This document shows positions 1 to 10,876 of a stretch of DNA of 64,000 nucleotides, piece by piece. The stretch's first letter is position 1. Every line of letters starts with the position of its first letter. The notes below the pieces were generated by a model. It did no database searches, had not been told where the DNA came from, and was given only the letters and a program-made list of their open reading frames with translations. The position numbers were made by a program, and so were the translations under genes. Source of the DNA: Stropharia rugosoannulata. Lineage: Eukaryota; Basidiomycota; Agaricomycetes; Agaricales; Strophariaceae. The stretch is taken from contig JANCIK010000010.1 of assembly GCA_028532985.1 (NCBI GenBank), forward strand, positions 1-64,000, given 5' to 3'.

Positions 1-101
1 CCCCCCTAAACCCTAAACCCTAAACCCTAAACCCTAAACCCTAAACCCTAAACCCTAAACCCTAAACCCTAAACCCTAAACCCTAAACCCTAAACCCTAA
101 A
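1..101. repeat. Telomere, (CCCTAAA)14
   Basis: Three extra C bases are followed by 14 perfect head-to-tail copies of the 7-mer CCCTAAA (positions 4-101), then unique sequence. The C-rich strand reads 5' to 3' into the chromosome, as expected for a left chromosome end. The unit is TTTAGGG on the G-rich strand, not the TTAGGG hexamer usual in filamentous fungi. Confidence 0.97.
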
Positions 102-780
102 CTCACTTGGTTGCCCGCGAGCGCACTACGTCTGGCAGATTTGAGGAGATCCAAGGCAGCGATGTCGAAGGATATGAGGTGGATGAAGATTTTATTGGCA
201 GGTTTGTTCCCAGTGGAAGTGCTGCAAAAGCATCCAGGGGCTCCGGCTGGTTTTCAGGATGGGGCGGTTCGCACAGGGGAAATTATGAGAGAGTTAAGAG
301 CGATTAGGCCGATTACTATGGTTCTTTAGCAGTAGATATGGCTGGAGAGGATCCTATTAGTTAACATTCTTGGGAAATAACTCTGCACTTACTGATGCCT
401 CCTGCTCCTCCCTGATGTTGCACTCTCCCTCAGATCACTATCTTTGCTATTGTATTTCTTGAATGTTTAGTTGGGGAGGTGAGGCAGAGAGGGTGGTGGC
501 CTAAAGCACTGTATATCTTTGGCCTCACAGAACTCTGTGAATGGCAGCCCACAATGGCTAAGACAGCAGAGCAACCGATGCCACGGAGTTTGGCCACAGG
601 CAATGCAGTGTGGGAATAAGCCGGGAATATCCGATTTGTACATCCACCTGGTGCACTTAGCTGTATGCACTGAACTGTTCATGTATTCTGGCTCCTGTAA
701 TGCAGGGGTCCTCTTTAAATAAGTTGTATTATATGCTTTAGGGTACATTCTGCCTACCAGCTAATTGGTAATGTCTGGCA
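102..780. other. Subtelomeric non-coding stretch
   Basis: The short open frames here start at non-ATG codons or overlap on several frames. None shows a recognisable domain or splice structure. I see nothing beyond ordinary subtelomeric DNA. Confidence 0.5.
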
Positions 781-1980
781 GCCTGAGGCAGCAGCCAGGT
801 GCACTACAAGTCATGTCTTGAGGTTGAGGGACCTGATAATTAATCAAACAATCTTTATTCTTTGTAAATCCAGGTTTAAATTTTTTCTACTTTTAAAAAT
901 CAATTTTTGTGCTCAAAACCCGCCGGAAATTTGTTGGCCACACAAGACAGCAGCCAGGTACACTGCAAGACGTGTAAAAAATCCGCCGGACCTCACAATC
1001 AATTAAACAATCTTTACTTAATTTAAATCCAAGTTTTAATCTTTTCTAACTATAAAAACAATTCCTTATGCCCAAAAGCCGCCGGAAACCTGTTGGCCAT
1101 ACAATACGGCGGCCAGGTGCACTACAAAACGTCTAGAAAAGACACTGTACCTCATGATTAATTAAACAATTGTTATCCTTCTTAAATCCAGCTTTCAATC
1201 TTCTTTAATTGTAAAATTCTTTTTATACTCATAGGCCGCCGGAAATCTGTTGACCATACAAGTATGCAACAAAGTAGTGCCCAAATGCACTATAATGTAT
1301 GTAAAAAAGCGGCAAGCCATCACAGATAAGTAAACAATATTTATCTTTCATAAATCCAGATTTCAATCTTTTCTACTTGTAAAAATCATTTTTTGGGCCC
1401 AGAACCCGCCGGAAACTTGTTGTATTCATAGGTTAGCAACGAGGTATTGAGCAGGTGCACTATAAGGCGTGTAAAAAAGCTGCTGGACCTCAGAGTTAAT
1501 TAAACAATATTCATCCTTCATAAATCCGGGTTTCAATTATTTCTGATTGTAAAAATCATTTGTTGTGTCCAGAGGCTCTTGAGGACTTGTTGGGAAAAAA
1601 ATCCGGCAGCCAGGTGCACTGCAAGTCATGTATCAAAGCCGCCAGACCTCACAATTAATTAAACAATCTTTATCATTCATAAATCTGGCTTTGAATCTTT
1701 TATGATCATAAAAATTATTTCTTAACCCAGAGGCCGCAAGAGACTTGTTGTCTCTATAGGCCGGCGACTTGGTGGTGCCCAGGTGCATTATAAAGCGTGT
1801 ACAAAGGCATACAAACCTCACAATTAAATGTACAATCTTTATCCTTGATAAATCTGGGTTTCAATCTTTTCTACTTGTAAAAATCATTTCTTATGCCCAG
1901 AGGCCACCGGAAATTTGGTACCTCTATAGGCCTGCACCCTGGTACATCAAATGAATGTACCATAGGAATTTTAGCCGCCG
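780..1980. repeat. Subtelomeric tandem repeat, about 155-172 bp x 7
   Basis: About seven diverged head-to-tail copies can be aligned on the anchor GGTGCACTACAAG-like, found near 798, 956, 1116, 1284, 1456, 1612 and 1781. Each unit holds an AT-rich block (AATTAAACAATCTTTAT, TAAATCC, TTTCAATCTTTTCTACTTG) followed by a GC block CCGCCGGAAA and TTGTTGG. Spacing varies from 157 to 172 bp. No reading frame is conserved across the units, so this looks like a non-coding subtelomeric satellite. Confidence 0.85.
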
Positions 1981-2381
1981 GACTTCGCGATCAAATTTTT
2001 TAAAATGCAAACCATACAATATCTACTTTTTTACGAAACAAAAAGTGTAATCAAGTATTTGAATTCTACTGACCCATAAAAATAATTTTAAATGCACAAA
2101 TCGGCGGCAACAAAGTAGTAGATTTATATAGTACCATCTATCCGGCGGAAATATTCAAAAACCGGTGGAAATAATAAAAGTCATCAACTACAATCCATTA
2201 TCTTGCTCTGCACACTAATTCCGCCGGATTTGCTTCAGAAAAATATATATAATGCCGCTATAAGTTGTTTTTCCGCCGGATTTACATCACCTATATATGC
2301 GGATGCCATTTGTTGAAAATGGCCCCATGAAACACGGTACTAAGATAGGTTGCCATTAGCCCCGTAGATCACGGTATTATA
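1981..2381. repeat. AT-rich DNA with dispersed CCGCCGGA motifs
   Basis: The TCCGCCGGA/TCCGGCGGA core seen in the adjacent satellite continues here without the rest of the unit (near 1972, 2142, 2220 and 2271). At 2320-2425 a short element is repeated, with a CCGTAGATCACGGTAT / GTGATCTACGGTAT inverted pair. No gene is seen. Confidence 0.6.
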
Positions 2382-5232
2382 CTAGGTTGCTATTTGTTGA
2401 AAATGGGCCCGTGATCTACGGTATACTAATAGTTTACTGAGGTCCTGTATACTACGGTACCCAGCCACTGTCCTATGTGGCCGAGTCCACTTTTGGATAC
2501 TGGTTTTCCAGCTGCTGTCCAGCTCAATGCCATGCACTTGATAGAACTCCTTGAGACACTGGAGCTCATTGTCTGCAACTGCATGTGAATAGCGCTCCCG
2601 AGAACCTAATAGAATATATCCACCACCAAGATCCTTTGAGACCGAAGGGGATTGCTGGGGCGGATCAAAATTAGGCATTAATGTCATCAGTGCATTAACC
2701 TGAGCCTGGCGTACACCGCGCTGGGACAAATTCTAAAAAGGATTTGAGTCTTGTCATACTTCCTCACCAAGATTTCCTATTGTCCTCGTAGACCGTGACT
2801 TTGAATGACGTCAGCCTTTGTAATCATGCGCTGGCTAAGAAGACGAATTCCAGCAACAAGCTTGCAAAACTTCTTCCAATATTTGTTCGGCAAGATACTA
2901 TATAAAAAACCCGGCCCCAGCCCATAGAAGTAAGTCAGAAATTCCATAGCTTTATATCCGCTTGATATTTTTTCAGCAGGATTGCGTGGAGGGCGATCAA
3001 AGGAGCCAGGAAGGTAGGGTGTAGCATCTGCAACTCGCTTTCCATGCCTTTGCTATGTCTCTCCAATAAGAACTTGCCAGTCCCAAGTAGGTCTATTGTC
3101 AGATGCATTGCAATCCAGAGTTCCACGCCAAAGCCTGATCATAAGTTGCATAATATTCAGAGCAGGTAAATGCATGAGGTCCTCTGAAAAGCACTCTGGT
3201 ACAGGTAGAGTGTGATTCGGAGGAAAGGCACTAAAAATAGATGATTTAGTAATGCCTGTTTCTCTTTGATAGTCTCGGTATTGGGTAGGATTCTGTGCAC
3301 TAAGTAGGTGGTCGAGTCCTCTGAGATATTCTTCTGGTGTTCCAATACACATGTGTCTCAGATCAACATCAGGGTGATCACAGCCTTGAACGAGTGGATT
3401 TTCAAGTGACTTTAACAGTGCAGGATAATATTGTTTGGCTCCTCTCTTGTGTTGTCCTTTGATAGGGCAATACAGCCGGCAGCCATATGCTCCTCGATGT
3501 CCAGTTGTGCCGTTTAGGTATACAAGCCCAGGCGCATCTGCAGTACCAAGCAGAGCAAATAGGCGAGATGTTATAACAGCCTTGTCAAGAGCATCCCATG
3601 CTTGTAGACCCTCCTTCATCAGTGCAATAACATGGTGAAAACCTGGAAAAAGAAATGAATCAACAATCTTGGGTTTATTCGGACCCGGTATAAATCCACC
3701 AGGCAACACATGCTTTTTGCGATAGCGCTTGTCGGGTTCCAGATCCAGTACAACCCAAATATAGATCCAGCAATCGGACTGTTTACTTTGATATAGCTGG
3801 GCACCATAGATAGAAAGCATCAAGACTGTATCATTAGGTTGAATTTTCCTGCTTGAGTGCGCTTCAAGGTAAGCGGAGCCGCAAAATATGTTGTCATATT
3901 TATTGATGTGTCCGTGGTTTGCTCTGGCCTCTTTGAGAACTTCTTCCGTCTTCTCCCTCCAGTAGCACATGTCTTTAGCGCCTTCTGGACTACTCCAGAG
4001 CGCTTGCAACTGAGGTCCCAAGGGAATAGTATCAAATTGGCGCTGAGGTTTCCTTATGTTGGTCCAAGTCAGTAATTGCTGGTCAAAGCGCAGCTCGCGG
4101 CATATAGGACAGTGCTCGAGATCTGCAAGGGGACCAGTGTATGCCATACAGGTGTTTATGCACATGTCATGCTTCATTGAATGAATACCAGTAATGTCTT
4201 CAATTTGATGCTTTAGTTCGTGCAGTGAGGGGATCTCTGCATCTTCTATGCCTAAGCTAGCCAGAGAATGGTTGTGTGTATCTCGCACGCTGTTGTACAC
4301 TTCCTCCGAAGCGGAACTTGTTCCAATGAAGAATTCAAGTGCTGTTTGAAGAGCTGGATTGTTATCAAGACTGTAGACACCCTCCCTTGGATTTCGAAGA
4401 CGGTCAATAACTTCTTGAGGCAATGTGTCTTTATCCAACGTAGCCTCACGCAGCGCGGAAATAAAGTCCTGTGATAGCTTAAGATGCTCGAGTAGTAGGC
4501 TGGCATCTTCGTCATTGTTGGCATCATTATGGTTGTCTGAAGCCGCTGACATAGCCGCTAAACCATCTGCAATTTCTTGTTGCGACCATATGTGCATATC
4601 TTCGAGACTGCCAGGATCAGTGATGCCCTCGTGCTAATATACACATAAGAATGACAATGAATGAGAAACAAAGATAAGAAAACATACTCCATGCTGGATC
4701 TCATCATTATTTTCTTCCGAATGCGGAGCAAGCTGTCCCTCTGGTACTTGAAATGGTTGAATTTGTCGCAGTCGAGTTTGCTCCTCCTCTGCTGTTTCAT
4801 ACATGTCATCAAATATGTCTTCATTAATTGGCCCCACATTATCCAGTACAGGTTCCCAGTGACCATGTTGCTCAACTTCTGCTGCACTAGCAGATGATTC
4901 GGAAAGATCTGTCACCTTGGTTCAGCTCAATATGGGCTGGCATAGCGGGTGGCATGACAGTTCTCCTGGCAGCTGGTGCTAAGTTTGTCAAACTAGAGCC
5001 TTCAGAGACAGTGGTATTTGAGAAGGGCGCTTCTCCCTGCGTCATTTGCGCTTGCACAGTTGGCGCTTGCAGTGCCTGGCCGTGCTACTGTAGATACACT
5101 GTATATGACTGCGTGGCACTTGGCACTGGAACGGTGTCGATTGTATGTTGCTCTTGACACCAGCTTTGGCTCAGTGCGGCCATGTCGCATACAAACAGAA
5201 CATTTACAAAAATCCTGCTTTTCTGGGGGCAT
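2382..5232 (-). pseudogene. Tnp2-like (CACTA-type) transposase, decayed
   Basis: This is a cut-and-paste DNA transposase of the Tnp2/Transposase_21 type common in Agaricomycetes. The start ATG at 5232 opens a Cys-rich N-terminus (CKCSVC then H, as in the family's N-terminal zinc motif). A frame break or unrecognised intron follows before 4915. Exon 4688-4915 joins exon 4633 downwards across a 54-bp GT-AG intron (4634-4687), keeping frame. The main block (4597-3053) holds CINTC..CPIC, the GLVYLNGTTGHRGAYGCR region and the family core. The frame then hits TAG at 3053 (Trp codon position in the family), continues readable to about 2789, loses a segment, and resumes with TGA and TAG stops before the intact C-terminal part (2729-2382). 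Stops fit C-to-T decay. Terminal repeats were not found. The family call is firm; activity is excluded by the lesions. Confidence 0.88.
4634..4687 (-). other. Intron in the Tnp2-like transposase
   Basis: The donor GTATGT lies directly after the GGA codon at 4688-4690 and the acceptor TATTAG ends at 4634. Removing 54 bp joins two open frames without a stop. The size is typical of basidiomycete introns. Confidence 0.85.
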
Positions 5233-6264
5233 GGGGGTGTTGTAGTGGGTCAGGATAATCGAGACGACGGGGCTTCATACGGAGAAATTGTTGCGCTCCC
5301 AGTGCGGCCATAGATGAGGTGCGTCATGCCTTAATAGATATGTACAGATATTAAAGAATGTCGATATGGATACAAAACAGCCTTATGGATATGATTAGAT
5401 GATGTTTAAATTTCTAAGTATTCTATGGATCGCAAAGGTGTTGAATAGACCTGAATAAGGTCGATTCTCACTGGGCTTGAACCATCATATGGGACATGGC
5501 CCGGCGCCCGAGATTCACCTACATGAGATAGACATCAGCAAATCTGGGACTTACTATATAGTACCTACTAGCATTATATAATACCATAGCACCATAGTAA
5601 GGGTTCTTATCTATTTAGCACGGCATAGCATAGGCTCATATCTACATAGTAACTCAGCTACATTATGTAGTATTATATAACACTCTGTAGAATTACATAG
5701 TACAGTACCAGTACTTAAATTCGAGCAGCATTTAGGTAGATCAATGGCTATAATATTGTTTATTACTTATTCACACTTTATGTCTATTACAAACAACATA
5801 ATATTAAACTTATATATATATATGTAAGTACATTAAGAGCACGGGCTAGACAGGGGCTGTTTCGTGATGCAGTGGGGTCGTATATGGCATGGCATGGGTC
5901 TCGTGGTAGTTGTTTTTCAATGTGGCAGGGTCATGGGGTGGTTGGGACATACGAGGCAGTGGGACCTGCATGGACAGATTGGGGGATTTGGTTACTCACC
6001 TATGCTTCACCCCTTTTCGTGCCTGTTCCCTGCTCCCTGCAGCTTCATTGTCATCTTGTCATTGGCGTCATTGGCGTCATCAACATTGTTAGGGTGGTTG
6101 CACTATGGGGGAGAGGGAAGGGGAATTCGGCATGGTGGTGGTAGTGGATGAAGAGGGAACGGCTGTGATGTGGCAAGAAATATCCATAACACAGCCTTGA
6201 CACAGCCTTTGGAAATAGCCGAGAAAAAGCGGTATATGTATTCTTTAGTTCATTCAAAATAAAT
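5233..6264. other. AT-rich intergenic DNA
   Basis: Low-complexity DNA rich in TATATAGTA-type words (5,540-5,720) and a (TA)n run near 5,810-5,822. Open frames at 5,864-6,150 overlap in three frames with biased W/G/H composition and look like noise. No gene is supported. Confidence 0.5.
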
Positions 6265-6351
6265 TGTGGTATGGCCTAGGTGGTTTATTACGGCCTTCTA
6301 CTACATAAGTCCCTTGAGGCTTGGGGTTCAATTCTTGCTGGTCGCATTTTT
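6265..6351 (+). ncRNA. tRNA-like Pol III unit (SINE head or tRNA pseudogene)
   Basis: A perfect A-box (TGGCCTAGGTGG, 6272-6283), a B-box-like GGTTCAATTCT (6325-6335) and a T-run terminator (6346-6351) are correctly ordered. The D-stem pairs GCC with GGC (6274-6276 / 6292-6294). The T-stem and acceptor stem do not pair well, so this is not a functional tRNA as read. A tRNA-derived SINE or decayed tRNA is more likely. Confidence 0.35.
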
Positions 6352-7010
6352 TAATAAGTTAGCATACATGAAATTTGGCTTACTGCTGGTTGTAACTTGT
6401 ACGATATGTTGATATCATTATATCTACACACAGTATACTTTATTTAACTTAGTATATAGCGGTTCAAAAGCCTGGAAAGATATAAAGATGAGCCAAAGAC
6501 ATAACAAGATCTACGAACTTTGAAAACTGCTGAAGCTATAACTATAGTCGTTATTAGATTAGTATTTATGGCATGACTTGCAGAGCCTATTATAGAGTAC
6601 TACAACATGCTATATAATGGTTATAATTATACTATATAGTGCTATGTGACTATGGGCCATTATAAGCCTAGTCTAATTACTATAACATGCTATGAGATTG
6701 TACGGTATTACTATGCTGTTCTATGAGATCATGTGGTATTATTATGACATGCTATGAGAAAATGGTTGGATTTGCTGATGCAGGTATACACATGACGCAT
6801 TGATGCACTATAAAACGCGCCAGATGCACCTCTTCCCCTTAGTTCTTTTCCTACATGTAGTACCTCAATATACATATTGACTGGGTCTATCATGTGACTT
6901 AAGAACACAATCTACACTGAAGTGCGCCAGTGTTTCACTTTTTTGAACCGCGAATTATATTTTGGTACTACGAGCTACTGTGAATTGAAATTTTCACACA
7001 ACACCTAAAA
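6352..7010. repeat. AT-rich DNA with short direct repeats before Gypsy-1
   Basis: Between about 6,590 and 6,760 the word ACATGCTATGAGA and variants (TATGAGATCATGTGG) recur every 35-45 bp. The stretch 6,780-7,010 leads into the first gag frame. A 5' LTR for Gypsy-1 should lie near here, but I could not define its ends. Confidence 0.45.
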
Positions 7011-9779
7011 ATGGCTAGCAGCAAGAACTCACTGTCTCGCATGTCAGCCACACCACAACCGGATAGGTTGAGAAGACAATCCGAGGTGTCTGCACCCGGT
7101 GCAGATACTACAAACATATCCAATATAATGGCCGGCCACCATGGTGGGCCCAACAAGCATAGCTCCCTACGAAGTGGGGATGCGAGTGCAGTCAGCATCC
7201 CCCCAGGAGAATTGTCTGAATTGATGGCAAATATCAGAGCTGATCGGACAGCTGTGATGGAGTTCTCCAAGCCGGGCCAAGCGGCCTCCCAACATAGAAC
7301 AAGACTAAGTGCACTTGACAAAATGTGTAAGCACGGACTTGGCGACCAGTTCCCTATCATCCCAATGGATTGCTCTCTCGCTCGTCGATTGATACTGTTC
7401 TGGCAGACAATCAAGGAAGAGGAAGTTCCAATAATGAAACGGACAAAATTAGTAAGGGAAGTGCTTACCACAGCTACTTTAGTACGCCAAGCGCGGCAAT
7501 TACCTCATAACGATTTCGATGATGAAGATTTCGTACACGTGGTAATGAAAGGGGTCAGTGTCACTGTACAGATGTATACAATAATGACCGAGCGAAATGA
7601 AAGAAATGCACTGCAGTCAAAGGCGGACGAGAGTGAAAGTACAAATGGCAGCATAGCCAGTGGACAAGTAACCACAAGCGGTGTGGATTCGGCCGCGAAC
7701 AGAGCATTTGTGGCTAGCCAATATGGGCAATCTGCAACGGGCATAAGTGAGTTAGCACAACATCATAATAGATCAGACCATGGACCCACACATGTAGCAA
7801 CACTGAGTTGCCAGGGCATGATCTCACCAAGTGCTAAACATGAGTTGGATAACCAATACAAGGTACCAGCTACTGCCCAATACGGAATAGCCAATGACAT
7901 TAATGATCGGGTTGTATTACAACATCTTCATAATGAGGACGCCAAAAATAAAGGCACCTCTGCATACTCTGACCAAGGAGTACAATGGGAGGGCAGTCAC
8001 GTAGTGGACGCTATGTGTGAACTGTTTGTTCATCAACAGAACGCGGCTTGCGGGACACCAGCTCGAGAAACATACCAGCAACTGCAGGTCAATGCACACG
8101 ACACAGTAGTTAAACTGGAAATTGATAGATCATCACCGTATATTAATAATATAACTGTGCCCGATACACATATGAAATGCAATCAGTGGGCACAGAACCC
8201 CAAAGCAGTAGATACTAGACAAGTATCAACCATGGGCACATTATTCAATCCACCACCCAATTTCAATCGTGTGAGCACTGTTCCGGGAATACAGGCTGCA
8301 CACGAGAGATACAAGCTGGACATGCACCAACGATTAATGGACATAGTCCGAGATCATTGTGGACGTCCACGGTTTGTGGGACTTGAGAAAGATAGACCCA
8401 AACCACCCAGCATATCATCCATCACCAAGTATGACGGTGCCGATAAAATGTTGGTGCTAGAAGCATGGGTGACAGATGTTTCCATCTTCTTTGCAATGGC
8501 TAATTTGAGTGGGCCAGACAAAGAAGAAGGTTGAGTACTGTACTGCCAATTGTTCGTGGACGGAAAAGCAAAAGACTTTCTCTGTAGACATGTCCTGGGC
8601 TCTACAAGAGAGAAATTGAAATGGACATTTGAGGAAATAGTGTGTGCACTGTACAACCGATTTGTGCTGATCTCTGTCACAGCAGAGGCACGGGGGATCT
8701 TTGATAAAATATGTTATAACCCTGACACTGGTGTACAGGGGTTGTACGAAAGGTTACAACAAGCTAAACATGACATGATGAGTGACCCAGGTCGATTCAC
8801 CATGTCAGATAGATTCTTGAGAGCCTTGCCAGATAATTGGAGGCGCGAACTATTCCGAAGAGGATTATCAGCACAGATTAATACAATAGAGGAATTGCTG
8901 TCAGAATGTAAAGATGTAGAGCTAGCTGAGAAAGCTGCCAGACATTATAACATATCTGCTCAACCCGGAGTATTCACAAACTATCGAACATCAGACCAGA
9001 TATTTGGTAGAGGAGGTGAATCATGAGAAGACAGGCTGGGTGAGCGTACCCGACCAGTAACAAGGGATAATAACCAAAGGGGCAACTACATCCCAAGACA
9101 GGATGCACAAGGGAAACCTAAGGAGTACAATCCCATAGGCCACAAGCAGGAGAATGGCAATAACCTTGCACCCGTGAACCAAGGTGACAAGCTGCTGGCC
9201 CTGATCAAGTGCTACGAGTGCGGACTGCTAGGACACTATGCATCATCATGCCTAAAAAGGAAACATAACCCCGGTGGACAACCAACTGGCGCTCGACAGG
9301 AGTTCATTCATGCAGCACACTCAATAATAAGTGGCAGAGAACCCTTGCACCATGAGGATGCAGGGGTGGAGACCACGCACGAGGAACTCACACAAGAAGG
9401 ATCGGCTCAAGCAGGGTTAGACAGCAGCAATACATCTTCCACTGCTGGCAATGTCGAACCACTAGAGACAGATTACATTGCATATGACGACTACAATAGT
9501 GACTATTATGCACATAATGACGACTGTGAACGCATGTATGCTATGTTCATCATAGATTTCTTCACAACGCCAAACCGTACTTTAATTAAAAGAAATGAGG
9601 GGCACAGTGAAGATGATGAATCAACACAGGGTATCATTGACTTTGGTCAGCCTGATAAAGTCAAGGATCAAATATCAGCCATGACAGACCGAGCATCGGA
9701 GCAGGCCTCTACGCAGAAGCCTGGGTTCTTTAAAAAGTTGCGTGGGGTATTCAAGGCAGAGAAGGCCCCACGAGCATGA
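7011..9779 (+). pseudogene. gag: Gypsy-1 Gag, with two in-frame TGA stops
   Basis: Gag packages the element RNA into cytoplasmic particles. One frame runs from ATG 7011 to 9779, crossing TGA at 8532-8534 and 9024-9026 with no frame change. The retrotransposon-gag capsid-like region spans the first stop (about 8,420-8,950). A CCHC zinc knuckle (CYECGLLGHYASSC) lies near 9,210-9,255. The tail is acidic (SDYYAHNDDCE-type) and then basic. The first ~450 residues are Ser/Thr/Asn-rich and unlike known domains. Because both stops are TGA and the frame is conserved on either side, the gene is recently dead or rarely read through. Confidence 0.82.
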
Positions 9780-9782
9780 CCA

Positions 9783-10350
9783 GTGATCCCACTTACAAAA
9801 AAGCACTGCCTACTAACGTACAGCGCAGTGAACGGACAAGACACTTGGACGTTATGGGATGCAGGTAGCACTTGTACTTCTATATCCCCAGCATTTGCGG
9901 ATGTGGCTAACATAACCGCTTACATGCTGTTGGACCCATTCACTGTACAATTAGGAACCGTGGGTAGTCGCGCCAGTATCACACATGGTGCAGATGTAAA
10001 AATATCCATGCCGGGTGCAGACAAGCAAGAGACATATGTGGACATATGTAACCTTGACCGCTACAATATGGTTATTGGCACGCCATTCATGCATAAAAAT
10101 AAAGTGAAGCTGGATTTTGGGGACCTGACTGTCACAGTTAATGGGATCACCATACCAGCTGTGGAATACTCTGCGCCAGACATTGACCCACGCGTGCATC
10201 GAACACGTGCGAGTGACCACAAGGCGGCAAAGTGACGGCCGCCCCCAATGACATCCATGGAAGAGGTTATCAAAGACAGTAGCCTCAGAGCACAACGGGA
10301 ACAGAGGGAGCAGGCACTGCCTGCCTTGGAGAGGGGGGGAAGAGTGTAAC
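9783..10350 (+). pseudogene. pol: Gypsy-1 aspartic protease
   Basis: This continues the Gag frame after TGA 9777. The retropepsin active-site motif appears as LWDAGST (near 9,850) and the flap/C-terminal motif as MVIGTPFM (near 10,070), so this is the protease that matures Gag-Pol. Another TGA occurs at 10233, after which the frame remains open to TAA near 10,348. At about 10,330-10,338 a run of seven G bases marks the switch to the next frame. Confidence 0.8.
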
Positions 10351-10876
10351 AAAAATGGGAAAGTAGGAAATAAAAAGAAAATTGAATTTAATAATGTTGA
10401 AAAGACAGGTCAAACTGGTGATTCAACCACAGAGAATAACATTGAGAAGCCGGACCATCCGGATGACTCAAACATGAACAACAATGTCTCCCCTAATGGA
10501 ATGTTTCGCAGACGATTTTGGGAAAGACCAACACCACCACTGGACTTCGAGTGGACACTAGACCCACGAATGCCACCAGAAATAAACCAATTAATATTTG
10601 ACGCTGCAACACATAAGGCATGGCAGAGCACATATACAAAAAGTAACAAATCATACCGGAAGGCTGCACCCAGCGAAATATCCGAGGCAATAGAATTTGA
10701 CACAATATATCCTAGAGCAAAGACAATAAGACTAGGACATACAAAGAATCATTTAAATACCACAGATCAAAGTGAGCTAAACATTCAGAAATTAAAAGAT
10801 AAATTTGAGCGTCACAAAAAACTGCCTGATAAAGAGGCAATCCGTGCAGCCAGAGAAGTAAGATGTACAGACCCGA
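10340..10876 (+). pseudogene. pol: Gypsy-1 pol linker between protease and reverse transcriptase
   Basis: Open in a different frame from the protease, entered through a GGGGGGG run near 10,330. It is rich in Asn/Lys/Glu and has a Pro-rich block (RPTPPLDFEWTLDP). No catalytic motif was seen. It is cut at 10,876 by an LTR-like insertion; its next codon is found at 13,018-13,025, where the frame resumes into reverse transcriptase. The frame switch could be decay or programmed frameshifting on the G-run. Confidence 0.6.

Noticed and set aside
1..101. Plant origin, from the TTTAGGG telomere
   Set aside because: Adjacent elements (Tnp2-like, KDZ with CxC clusters), very short introns and the RNase H1 N-terminal genes point to an Agaricomycete.
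107..329. Telomere-adjacent ORFs
   Set aside because: The starts are non-ATG or the frames overlap each other, and there is no domain. Not supported as genes.
5864..6151. Possible small membrane protein frame
   Set aside because: Three frames overlap with Gly/Trp/His-biased composition. There is no intron, conserved motif or codon signal to support it.
6265..6340. Functional tRNA gene
   Set aside because: Acceptor and T stems do not pair; only the promoter boxes and the terminator are well formed.
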